This document shows, piece by piece, positions 20,924-29,177 of a stretch of 64,000 bases of DNA. The notes below the pieces were generated by a model that ran no database searches, was not told the origin of the DNA, and saw only the letters and a program-made list of their open reading frames with translations. Source of the DNA: Salinicola tamaricis. Lineage in GTDB: Bacteria > Pseudomonadota > Gammaproteobacteria > Pseudomonadales > Halomonadaceae. The position numbers were made by a program, and so were the translations under genes. Positions within the stretch are counted from its first letter, which is position 1. Each line of letters starts with the position of its first letter. Location of the stretch: the NCBI RefSeq assembly GCF_003006155.1, contig NZ_CP023559.1:3844001-3908000 (forward strand). Direction: 5' to 3'.

Positions 20924-23608
20924 TCAGCCGGTGTTGCGCAGCCCGGCGGCGATGCCCGCCATGGTGACCATCAGCGCCCGCGAGAGCGCCGGGCTGATGT
21001 CGCCGTCGGCGTCGCGGTTACGCTGCAACAGCTCGGCCTGGAGCCCGTGCAGCGGGTCGATGTAAGGGTTACGCACCTCGATGGCCTGGCGGATCAGCGG
21101 CGTGTCTTCGAGCAGCGTACGCTGATCCAGGATCTGCAGCAGCACCGCTTCCAGGTCGACCAGGCGCTGGCGCAGCGCCCCACCCAGCTCGCGCAGCGCC
21201 GGGGCATCGACCAGCCGCTCCTCGTAGTAGGCGGCGATCTGGCCGTCGGACTTGGCCAGCAGCATCTCCAGCATGTCCAGATAGGTGCGGAAAAACGGCC
21301 ACTGCTGGCGCATCTCGCGCAGTCTGTCCAGCCCGCCCTCCTCGGCCACCCGGGTGGCGAAGGCTTCGCCGCTGCCCAGCCAGGCCGGCAGCATCAGCCG
21401 AATCTGAGTCCAGGCAAAGATCCAGGGAATCGCACGCAGCGTCTCGATGCCCCCCTCCTGGCGCCGCTTGGCCGGGCGCGAGCCCAACGGCAAACGACCC
21501 AGGGCGCTCTCCGGCGTCACCGCGCGGAAGTAGTCGACGAAGTCCGGGTTCTCGCGCACCACGCCCACATAGGCGGCGTGGGCGATATCGGCCAGGCGCT
21601 CCATCTCCTCGCGCCAGGCCGGCTGCGGTGCCGGCGGCGGCAGCAGGGTCGCCTCCAGCACCGCACAGGTGTAGATCTCCATCGAACGCAGCGCGATATC
21701 CGGCTGCCCGAACTTGAAGCGGATCATCTCGCCCTGCTCGGTGACCCGGAGACTGCCGTTCACCGAGCCCGGTGGCTGCGACAGGATGGCAGCGTGGGCC
21801 GGGCCGCCGCCGCGCCCCACGGTACCGCCACGGCCGTGGAACAGGGTCAGCGCCACGCCACCCTCGCGGCACACCTCGACCAGCCGCTCCTGGGCGCGGT
21901 ACTGGGCCCAGGCCGCCGCCAGCTGGCCGGCGTCCTTGGCCGAGTCGGAGTAGCCGATCATCACTTCCTGGTAGTCACCGGCGATCGCCCGATAGCCCGG
22001 CAACGCCAGCAGCCGCTCGATCACCGCCCCGGCGCGGTCGAGATCGTCGAGGGTCTCGAACAGCGGCGCAATGGGCAGATTCAGGCCCTCGCCGGCCTCC
22101 TTCATCAGCAGCGCCACCGCCAGCACGTCGGAGGGCTGCTGGGCCATGGAGATGATGTAGGTACCCAGCGCCTCGCGCTGCTCGCGGCCGATCACGCGGA
22201 AGGTGTCGAGCACCTCGCGCGCCTCGGCGGAGCAGGCCCAGCGCGGCGGCACCAGCGGCCGCGGCGAGGCCAGCTCGTCGAGCAGGAACTGCTGGCGCTG
22301 TGCTTCCGGCCACGCCAGATAACCCCCGATCCCCAGGTGGCGTGTCAGCTCGTCGAGGCACTGGGCGTGGCGCGCGCCATCCTGGCGCACGTCGAGCTTG
22401 GCCAGCGTCACTCCGAACACCCCGACCCGGCGCAGGGTATCGAGCAGCACGCCATTGGCGATGGTCTCCAGACCGACGTCACACAGCGAGCGATAGCAGG
22501 TCAACAGCGGCGCATGCAGCTGCGCGCGGGTCTCGATGATCGGGGCATCCGCCACCGGCTCGCCGTCGAGCCGGGCGCGGGCCCAGGCACGGGTCGCCTC
22601 CAGCCGGATAGTGAGCTGCTTGAGCAGCGCGCGGTAGGGCTCGGGGTCGTCACCCACCTCGGCGCGCAGAGCATCGTTGGCCTGCCACATCGATAGCTCG
22701 GCGCGCAGCTGGTCGAGATCGCGCAGATAGAGATCCGCCGCCATCCAGCGGCCCAGCAGCAGCACTTCCTGGGTGACCGCGGCGGTGACGTTGGGGTTAC
22801 CGTCGCGGTCGCCACCCATCCACGAGGCGAAGCGGATCGGCGAGGCGTCCAGCGGCAGGCGCTCGCCGGTGGCGTCAAGCAGCAGCGCGTCGAGGTCACG
22901 ATGAAAGGTCGGTACCGTCTGCCACAGCGCGTTCTCGATCACCGCGAAACCCCACTTGGCCTCGTCCACCGGTGTCGGCCGCTCGTGGCGAATCTCATCG
23001 GTATGCCAGGACTGGGCGATCAGCTCCTCGAGTCGCCCCTGGGCGCGCTGCAGCACCTCGGGATGCTCGCCGCTGGTCTCGATCCGGCTCAGGCACTCGT
23101 CGATGGCATCGTATTTCTGGATCAGCGTGCGCCGGATGACCTCCGTAGGGTGCGCGGTCAGCACCAGGTCGACCCGCATACCGGCAAGCGCATCGACGAT
23201 CTCGCGGGGCGACTTGCCGGCGGCGGCGATGCGCTCGATCAGCTCGCCCAGGTCGGGCTGGGTGCCGGGGCGGTAATCCTCGACCCGGCGAAAGCGTGCC
23301 CGGTAGTGCTGCTCGGCGATGTTGGAGAAATTCAGAAACTGATTGAAGGCGCGAGTCACCGGCAGCAGCTCGTCATCGGGCAGTGCGCGCAGATAGTCGA
23401 TCAGCGCGTGGCGGTCGGACGCCTCGGCGCGCTGGCGCCCCTGCTTGGCCAGCGCACGGATCGCCTCGATCCGATCGACGAAGTCAGCGCCCATATCGTT
23501 GGCGATGGTTCTACCCAGGCTGTCGCCCAGCAGCCTGACATTCTCCCTGAGCGATTCGTGCAGCGAGGTGTCGTGGTCCGACGTCATGGTGTCGTGCTCT
23601 GAACTCAT
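20924..23608 (-). CDS. ppc: Phosphoenolpyruvate carboxylase
   Basis: Converts PEP and bicarbonate to oxaloacetate, the main anaplerotic reaction. An intact 894-residue protein. The catalytic histidine motif [13 protein letters not shown] is near residue 150, the glycine-rich loop [16 protein letters not shown] near 600, and [15 protein letters not shown] plus the C-terminal NTG close the enzyme. The start ATG 23608 has GAGGAAC seven bases upstream; sequence further upstream shows no similarity. It probably ends at the hairpin 20887-20909. Confidence 0.96.
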   Translation of the reverse strand: MSSEHDTMTSDHDTSLHESLRENVRLLGDSLGRTIANDMGADFVDRIEAIRALAKQGRQRAEASDRHALIDYLRALPDDELLPVTRAFNQFLNFSNIAEQHYRARFRRVEDYRPGTQPDLGELIERIAAAGKSPREIVDALAGMRVDLVLTAHPTEVIRRTLIQKYDAIDECLSRIETSGEHPEVLQRAQGRLEELIAQSWHTDEIRHERPTPVDEAKWGFAVIENALWQTVPTFHRDLDALLLDATGERLPLDASPIRFASWMGGDRDGNPNVTAAVTQEVLLLGRWMAADLYLRDLDQLRAELSMWQANDALRAEVGDDPEPYRALLKQLTIRLEATRAWARARLDGEPVADAPIIETRAQLHAPLLTCYRSLCDVGLETIANGVLLDTLRRVGVFGVTLAKLDVRQDGARHAQCLDELTRHLGIGGYLAWPEAQRQQFLLDELASPRPLVPPRWACSAEAREVLDTFRVIGREQREALGTYIISMAQQPSDVLAVALLMKEAGEGLNLPIAPLFETLDDLDRAGAVIERLLALPGYRAIAGDYQEVMIGYSDSAKDAGQLAAAWAQYRAQERLVEVCREGGVALTLFHGRGGTVGRGGGPAHAAILSQPPGSVNGSLRVTEQGEMIRFKFGQPDIALRSMEIYTCAVLEATLLPPPAPQPAWREEMERLADIAHAAYVGVVRENPDFVDYFRAVTPESALGRLPLGSRPAKRRQEGGIETLRAIPWIFAWTQIRLMLPAWLGSGEAFATRVAEEGGLDRLREMRQQWPFFRTYLDMLEMLLAKSDGQIAAYYEERLVDAPALRELGGALRQRLVDLEAVLLQILDQRTLLEDTPLIRQAIEVRNPYIDPLHGLQAELLQRNRDADGDISPALSRALMVTMAGIAAGLRNTG

Positions 23609-23794
23609 GAAGGTTCCTCTGCGGGCGGCGATGAGCGATGGCGACGCCCGGCCTGACGCGTGCAGATGCGCCTGCAACGGCCGGGGGACGCAGATAGTAT
23701 GATCCAGAATAGCCACAAACGAGGCACACCTGGCAAGCGTGGTAGCCCCCGCAGCCACCGCGGCGCGTTACTGCGAGGGAGCGCGCTCCGATGT

Positions 23795-23860
23795 CTAGTC
23801 CTGCTGACGTTCCGCTGTTTCTGCCAGCTGGCGCTCTTGGGCCTTGGCCGCCTGCCAGTG
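23795..23860 (-). pseudogene. Detached mazG 3' end (original C-terminal tail)
   Basis: Read on the minus strand, this piece encodes HWQAAKAQERQ, exactly as in mazG, then LAETAERQQD and a TAG stop (23795-23797). The current mazG instead ends AQERQQE. The first 34 bases are identical to the mazG 3' end at 25957-25990. The simplest reading is that this is the ancestral mazG tail, displaced by about 2.1 kb when the islet entered. The piece has no start codon and cannot be a gene. Confidence 0.7.
23827..23860 (+). repeat. 34-bp direct repeat, ppc-proximal copy (possible attachment site)
   Basis: Begins GCTGGCGCTCTTGGGC and ends CGCCTGCCAGTG. Identical over 34 bases and in the same orientation to 25957-25990; identity stops abruptly at both ends. 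The two copies bracket the low-G+C islet. Confidence 0.85.
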
Positions 23861-23955
23861 TGTCCTCCTGCGCGACAGCGCAGCTAACGCCGACGCGCTC
23901 CTCTCGGCGGCACTACTGAGTAACGGCCAAGCAACTGATGCGATAAGGGCAGAAA

Positions 23956-24540
23956 TCAGCGGCCGCGCTTGTCGATATCGATCTGGCCTTCGATATAGAG
24001 TGCGATAGCCTCAGGGGCGGTGTACTTATCGAACCATTTGTCTTTAGGATTGGTATGAAGATAGACCGCCGCGACCTCTATCTCTTTATCCCCGTTTTTC
24101 GGTGACACGAGGCCGACCAGGAAAGGCGTTCTGAGCGATACATTACCGACAAAGTACTCCTGCCAGCTAGAACTGGACGGACCGCCATTCCGGAGCACCA
24201 CAGAGAATGGTCCCTTAAGCAGATGCACTTCATCGCCCAGCGTCACCTTTTTAGCGAACCCCAGTTTGAGAAAGCGCCAGGCCGCGAAAACGCCGAACAC
24301 GCCCCAGATAATCATCAACGGACCGAACACGCTACCCTTCAGGAGGTAAGAGTCGTCCCATAACACCCAAACCACGCCGATGACGGTCGACAGCATCAGC
24401 GCACCGAGCAGTATGTAAGAGCGCATTCGCCAACGACGTAGCGCTGCCACCTGCTCGGCATAGATACGCTCGTTAGGTGTCATGGCTCTTGTCCCCAGGG
24501 TCTGCGCCTTTTCAGTCGGAAAAGTCCTTTCGCCAATCAT
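23956..24540 (-). CDS. Two-TM membrane protein of the islet, copy A (unknown family)
   Basis: A 194-residue protein of no recognised family. Two membrane spans lie at about residues 41-61 (SYILLGALMLSTVIGVVWVL) and 70-91 (VFGPLMIIWGVFGVFAAW). A ~100-residue soluble domain follows with EYFVGNVSLRTPF and IEVAAVYLHTNPK, ending ALYIEGQIDIDKRGR. It is paralogous to the upstream gene: EYFVGNV vs EYYVGNV, IEVAAVYLHTNP vs IEVHALFMHIYP, GQIDID vs DQINLD. Its ATG overlaps the upstream TGA (ATGA), implying coupled translation. An internal ATG at 24483 (MTPNERIY) is an alternative start. Codon use is more A+T-rich than that of the neighbours. Confidence 0.7.
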   Translation of the reverse strand: MIGERTFPTEKAQTLGTRAMTPNERIYAEQVAALRRWRMRSYILLGALMLSTVIGVVWVLWDDSYLLKGSVFGPLMIIWGVFGVFAAWRFLKLGFAKKVTLGDEVHLLKGPFSVVLRNGGPSSSSWQEYFVGNVSLRTPFLVGLVSPKNGDKEIEVAAVYLHTNPKDKWFDKYTAPEAIALYIEGQIDIDKRGR

Positions 24541-25379
24541 TGAAGGTTACCTTTCAATATCTCTTCCAGTGTAAGATCTAGACAGTCTGGATCCAAAAGT
24601 TTCCTAAGATTCTTATAGCCATACTCGAGAGCCATGTGCAAAACGCATATCAATATCACCGCAGCCAGAAACAACCATGAGCGGCCAGAAATCGTTAACA
24701 TCTAACTTCGCGACGATGTAGCAGGCAAACGCGATAGAGAAAAACATCGACAGAGTGATAAAAAGCCCGGAACGCCCAGCTTCACGTTTGAAGACACTGC
24801 GTCCGTACTTCTGAAAAGCGCATCGAGATTAATCTGATCATTCAGGTTGAACAGCAGCGCTTCGTCGATCCCTTTATAACGCTTACTCAAATTGATCGAC
24901 GGATAGATGTGCATGAAAAGTGCATGAACTTCAATAAACTTTCCATGCAGCCGGTCGAGAATGACAGAAGAGCCAGGAGGGCCATGCAGCAGCACGTTTC
25001 CAACGTAATATTCATTCACGTAGTTGATACTCCCGGCGCCACTGGGCACCGGCTTTTTGCGAATGGTCATGATGCCGCGAATGATAGAGACGCGAGGGCT
25101 GAAGCACACACGGCGCTTATAGCCCAGCCAAAATATCCAGATACCACCTGCCATTGGGCCCAAGGTCAAAAACGCGAGGAGTAAAAAACCCGCTACGTCA
25201 AGGGTCAGGGTATCCATACTGAATGCAATCGGCAGCCCCAGTCCCATACAAAAGGTTAAGACACCGGTCAACATCAGGAACCAAAAAATATAGCGGTGCA
25301 TGGCGACCACTTTTTTCGCGTAGTGGCATTCGTGCCCAGTCATCAGTCGCTCACCAATGATTGCGGCGTGAACTCTCAT
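24537..25379 (-). CDS. Membrane protein of the islet, copy B (unknown family; probably frameshifted)
   Basis: The N-terminal half is paralogous to copy A: two membrane spans (FWFLMLTGVLTFCMGLGLPI; FLLLAFLTLGPMAGGIWIFW), then NEYYVGNVLLHGP and NLNDQINLDALF. As sequenced, the frame stops at 24702 after an unlikely tail. The alternative frame from about 24815 to 24670 gives GLFITLSMFFSIAFACYIVA plus KLDVNDFWPL. The original frame then resumes with LAAVILICVLHMALEYGYKN and ends EILKGNLQ at 24537. Two compensating indels are therefore likely, giving a ~280-residue protein with an extra C-terminal membrane pair that copy A lacks. Start ATG 25379 follows GAGAGG; ATGs at 25415 and 25343 are possible. 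Confidence 0.6.
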
Positions 25380-25415
25380 CTTGCCTCTCTCCGTCAGTAC
25401 CACTGGACGATGCAT

Positions 25416-25948
25416 CCGACTATGATGACCAACCCGGACTCGTCAGTTCTTGAACGCCTAAGATGAATCCGACAGAACACTGGAAAAAAGCCTAAATCCA
25501 GCTTGTGCCACCGTCGGCGTCCACGAGGTGAAAGCCTCAACTCAGCGTACGACGGTCCAGCAGCTTGAACCAACCAGCCCTCGCAACAATGATCAGGTGG
25601 AGAAAACTCTTACGCCCCCAACTAGGTAATCCTATTTTAGGACACCTCCCTTTCGATTACCCAGCAAAAACACGAAACCACCCGGCCTCCTCGGCTCATC
25701 TTACAGCGCGAGTGAGTGGTAATCGTCGATACGCTCGCACATCCTAGTAGATGTTCTCGATTATAATACGGTGATTGACGAAAGCGCACCCATCGACACG
25801 GGAAAAGTTGAGATTTTTAATCATCGCAAGACCATCTGGATGAATATAGCCAGGCACCTATTGATATACCACATATGCCCACGGGCCTCACTGAGAAATA
25901 AATACAGGTCTTTCGCAGGTATCTAATCTCGATGAGGCACTCCAGCAT
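25416..25948. other. Low-G+C non-coding stretch at the mazG side of the islet
   Basis: About 530 bases, A+T-rich, with no gene that can be supported. A plus-strand frame is open for about 60 codons up to a TAA near 25926 (includes DESAPIDTGKVEIFNHRK) but has no ATG start and no recognised relative. A short palindrome TCCTATTTTAGGA lies near 25630. The region should also hold the promoter of the two islet genes. Confidence 0.45.
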
Positions 25949-26809
25949 CTATTCCTGCTGGCGCTCTTGGGCCTTGGCCGCCTGCCAGTGGTGCTCCATC
26001 TGTGCCAGCGTGGCATCACCGGGGGTGGCGCCATCGCGTGCCAGGGCATCCTCGACGTAGCGGAAGCGGTGTTCGAACTTGTGGTTGGTGCGCCGCAGCA
26101 TCTGCTCGGGGTCACACTTCAGCCGCCGCGCCAGATTGACCACCGCGAACAGCAGGTCGCCCACCTCGGCCTGGGCGTGCTGGCGATCGCCGTCGGCGAG
26201 TGCCGATTCGACCTCCGCCAGCTCTTCCCGGATCTTGTCGATGACACCACGCTCGTCGGGCCAGTCGAAGCCCTGGCCGGCGGCGCGCTTGCTCAACTTG
26301 GCCGCCCGGCTCAGTGCCGGCAGCGCGGCGGGGATGTCATCCAGCGCCGAGACCCGCGCCGTGCCCTGGGCCTTGCGCGCCTCACGCTCCTCGGCCTTGA
26401 GCGCCTCCCAGCGTGCCTTGACCTCGGACTCGGCGACAGCACTATCGCTGCGCCGCGAGTTCAGGGTGCCGTCGGGAAACACATGCGGATGGCGGCGCAG
26501 CATCTTGGCGGTTAGCGTGTGGACGATGTCGGCGAACTCGAAGCGCCCCGCCTCGCGCGCGAACTGGCTGTAGTAGACCACCTGGAACAGCAGGTCGCCG
26601 AGCTCGCCGGGCAGCTCATCGAAGGCGCGGCGCTCGATCGCGTCGGCCACTTCGTAGGCCTCCTCCAGGGTATGCGGCACGATCGAGTCCCAGTCCTGCT
26701 TGAGATCCCACGGGCAGCCGTCGCGGGGGTCGCGCAACACGGCCATCAGCGTGAGCAGATCGTCGAGGGTGTAGCGCTGGGTCGCGGTGCTTTTGTCGGT
26801 CAGGCTCAC
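25949..26809 (-). CDS. mazG: Nucleoside triphosphate pyrophosphohydrolase MazG
   Basis: Hydrolyses NTPs to NMP and PPi; in E. coli it also lowers ppGpp. The 286-residue protein has two MazG repeats: LRDPRDGCPWDLKQDWDS with EEAYEVADAIE and ELGDLLFQVVYYSQ, then KIREELAEVESALADGD with EVGDLLFAVVNLAR. The start GTG (26807-26809) overlaps the relA stop (GTGA). The last residues (AQERQQE) appear to be supplied by the islet junction: an alternative longer tail lies 2.1 kb away at 23795-23860. The catalytic parts are unaffected. Confidence 0.94.
   Translation of the reverse strand: MSLTDKSTATQRYTLDDLLTLMAVLRDPRDGCPWDLKQDWDSIVPHTLEEAYEVADAIERRAFDELPGELGDLLFQVVYYSQFAREAGRFEFADIVHTLTAKMLRRHPHVFPDGTLNSRRSDSAVAESEVKARWEALKAEEREARKAQGTARVSALDDIPAALPALSRAAKLSKRAAGQGFDWPDERGVIDKIREELAEVESALADGDRQHAQAEVGDLLFAVVNLARRLKCDPEQMLRRTNHKFEHRFRYVEDALARDGATPGDATLAQMEHHWQAAKAQERQQE
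25957..25990 (+). repeat. 34-bp direct repeat, mazG copy (possible attachment site)
   Basis: Second copy of the repeat at 23827-23860, lying within the 3' end of mazG and encoding HWQAAKAQERQ on the minus strand. Spacing between copies is 2,130 bases. Confidence 0.85.
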
Positions 26810-29055
26810 TGTATCTGTCCCTGGCGCAGGCGTTTGACGTCGATCACGTTGGGCAACTGCTGGATGCGCGAGAAGATGCGCTCCAGCGCCTCGAGCCCAT
26901 CGACCTCGAGGGTGATGCGCATGCGCGCGATGTTGTCGTGCTTGTCGGTAGCGGTGTTCACCGAGGTGACGTTGATCCGATCGCTGGAGAGCACGTGGGT
27001 GACATCGCGTAGCAGCCCCGAGCGATCCCAGGCTTCGATCTCGATGTCCACCGGATACTGGGTCCGCGCACGGTCGCCCCACTCGACGTCGACGATGCGC
27101 CGTGGCTCTTCGCTGCGCAGCTGCAGCACGTTGGCGCAGTCCTGGCGGTGGATGGTGACCCCGCGCCCCTGGGTGATGTAGCCGATGATCTGATCGCCAG
27201 GTACCGGATGGCAGCAGTTGGCCATCAGCGTCTTGAGGTTGCCCACGCCGAGCACGGTGATACCGTCGCCGGCCTCCCGCGACGGCTGGCGCTTGGGCTT
27301 GGTCAGCAGACGGTCGAGCTGCTCCTGATCGTCGCTCTCGCCGAACTTCTGCTGCGCCTGGTGCAGCACCTGGCCGATCCGCAGGTCGCCGGCGCCGATT
27401 GCCGCGTACATGTCTTCGGCGCTGGTGTAGTTGACCGTCTCGGCAAGTCGGGTGAGATCGATGCCGTCGATATCCAGGCGCCGGAACTCACGATCGAAGA
27501 TCGCCCTGCCCTCTTCCAGATTCTGCTCGCGCGCCTGCTGCTTGAACCATGCCTGGATCTTGGCCCGCGCCCGTGAGGTGCGCACGTAACCCAGATTGGG
27601 GTTGAGCCAGTCACGGCTGGGCGCGCTCTTGGTCGCGGTAAGGATCTCCACCTGCTGACCGGTCTTGAGCAGGTAGGTCAGCGGCACGATGCGCCCGTCG
27701 ACCTTGGCCCCGCGGCAGCGATGCCCAATCTCGGTGTGCACGCGGTAGGCGAAGTCGATCGGCGTCGCCACCTGCGGCATGTCGATGACATGGCCATCGG
27801 GTGTGAACACGTAGATACGATCCGGAGCCACGTCGCTGGTAAGGCCTTCGCGGAAGTCGCCGACATCGCCGACCTCCTCCTGCCACTCCAGGACCTGACG
27901 CAGCCAGGCGATCTTCTCTTCGTAGCTGCGGCTCTTGGGGTCGAGATCGGTGCCCTTGTAGCGCCAGTGCGCGCAGACGCCGAGTTCGGCCTCCTCGTGC
28001 ATGGCGAAGGTGCGCACCTGGATCTCCAGCACCTTGTTCTCGGGGCCGAAGACCGCGGTGTGCAGCGACTGGTAGCCGTTCTTCTTGGGATTGGCGATAT
28101 AGTCGTCGAACTCGTTGGGCACATGATGCCAGCGCGAGTGCACGACCCCCAGGGTGGTGTAGCAGTCGGCGATCTCGGGCACCAGAATGCGCACCGCACG
28201 CACATCGTAGACCTGGGAGAAATCGATGTGCTTACGCTGCATCTTGCGCCAGATCGAATAGATGTGCTTGGCGCGGCCGTCGACCTGGTACTGGCTGATC
28301 CCCTGGCGCTCGAGCAGCGTCTCGAGGGTGGCGACCACCTCCTTGATATAGCGGTCGCGGTCGAGGCGCTTCTCCGCCAACTGCTTGGCGATCGACTTGT
28401 ACTCGCTCTCGTGGAGATAGCGGAAGGCCAGATCCTCGAGCTCCCACTTCACCTGGCCGACACCGAGCCGATGCGCCAGCGGCGCGTAGATATCGAACAC
28501 CTCGCGCGCCACGCGCAGGCGTTTCTCGCGCGAGGCGTCCTTGACTTGACGCAGGGCACAGGTGCGCTCGGCGATCTTGATCAGCGCCACGCGCACGTCG
28601 TCGACCATGGTCACCAGCATCTTGCGCAGGTTCTCCTGCTGGTTGTGCTGGGAGAGCCCCTGCTTGGGCGCCTGCAGCTGGCTGATGGCAGCCATGCTGA
28701 GCACCCCTTCGATCAGCTGCGCGACCTCCCGCCCCAGGCGCTTGGCCACACCCTCGACGCTGATCAAGCCCCGGCGCACACTGCGGTAGAGCACCGCCGC
28801 CTCCAGCGTCGGCTGATCGAGGCGTAGCTGGCTGAGGATATCGGCCATCTCCAGCCCGGTGAGCAGACTCAGTCCGGGCACGCTTTCCAGCGTCGTCGCC
28901 TGCGGATTCTCCCCCGCGGCACGCGCCAGCTCGCACGCCTGACGCATGCGCTGGAGGTCACGCAGCGCCACTTCGTCGTTCAACCGCTCGAGCCATCCCT
29001 CGAGATCGATACCGCCGGGGCCGACCGACGGCTGATCCTCACGCACCTTGACCAT
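26806..29055 (-). CDS. relA: GTP pyrophosphokinase RelA
   Basis: Ribosome-associated (p)ppGpp synthetase of the stringent response, 749 residues. The N-terminal hydrolase-like domain lacks the HD metal motif (LEAAVLYRSVRRGLISVE), which marks monofunctional RelA rather than SpoT. The synthetase domain contains YDVRAVRILVPEIADCYTTL and NPKKNGYQSLHTAVFGPE. A TGS domain (VFTPDGHVIDMPQVATPIDF), a conserved Cys/His region (ANCCHPVPGDQIIGYITQG) and a C-terminal ACT domain (DRSGLLRDVTHVLSSDRINV) follow. It is coupled to mazG by a four-base overlap. Confidence 0.96.
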   Translation of the reverse strand: MVKVREDQPSVGPGGIDLEGWLERLNDEVALRDLQRMRQACELARAAGENPQATTLESVPGLSLLTGLEMADILSQLRLDQPTLEAAVLYRSVRRGLISVEGVAKRLGREVAQLIEGVLSMAAISQLQAPKQGLSQHNQQENLRKMLVTMVDDVRVALIKIAERTCALRQVKDASREKRLRVAREVFDIYAPLAHRLGVGQVKWELEDLAFRYLHESEYKSIAKQLAEKRLDRDRYIKEVVATLETLLERQGISQYQVDGRAKHIYSIWRKMQRKHIDFSQVYDVRAVRILVPEIADCYTTLGVVHSRWHHVPNEFDDYIANPKKNGYQSLHTAVFGPENKVLEIQVRTFAMHEEAELGVCAHWRYKGTDLDPKSRSYEEKIAWLRQVLEWQEEVGDVGDFREGLTSDVAPDRIYVFTPDGHVIDMPQVATPIDFAYRVHTEIGHRCRGAKVDGRIVPLTYLLKTGQQVEILTATKSAPSRDWLNPNLGYVRTSRARAKIQAWFKQQAREQNLEEGRAIFDREFRRLDIDGIDLTRLAETVNYTSAEDMYAAIGAGDLRIGQVLHQAQQKFGESDDQEQLDRLLTKPKRQPSREAGDGITVLGVGNLKTLMANCCHPVPGDQIIGYITQGRGVTIHRQDCANVLQLRSEEPRRIVDVEWGDRARTQYPVDIEIEAWDRSGLLRDVTHVLSSDRINVTSVNTATDKHDNIARMRITLEVDGLEALERIFSRIQQLPNVIDVKRLRQGQIQ

Positions 29056-29177
29056 GCCTGTCCTCGCCTCCTGGAGCCTCTTGCTGCCACCGCCTGCCGC
29101 CGAGTGACAGATCGTGCGGCGCCGGGCTTTCGTTGTTCGTGATAATAGCGTTGCAATCGCTTGCGGGGTGACTCGCG

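Larger units (their letters stand above)
23861..25956. mobile_element. Low-G+C islet integrated at the mazG 3' end
   Basis: Two kilobases between the 34-bp repeats. Three sequence lines counted inside (24601, 24781, 25801) have 24, 26 and 24 G+C of 60; a mazG line (26281) has 44 of 60. It holds two coupled, paralogous membrane-protein genes and ~530 bases without a recognisable gene. There is no integrase, transposase or terminal inverted repeat. The repeat structure and the replaced mazG tail fit site-specific integration in a gene end. How it moved is not shown by the sequence. Confidence 0.55.

Noticed and set aside
25565..25747. 60-codon plus-strand open frame with an ATG in the low-G+C region
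   Set aside because: No ribosome-binding site and no family likeness; too short to support alone.
23827..25990. 34-bp repeats as ends of an insertion sequence
   Set aside because: The repeats are direct, lie in the coding end of mazG and bracket no transposase; target duplications of this length are not made by ordinary IS elements.
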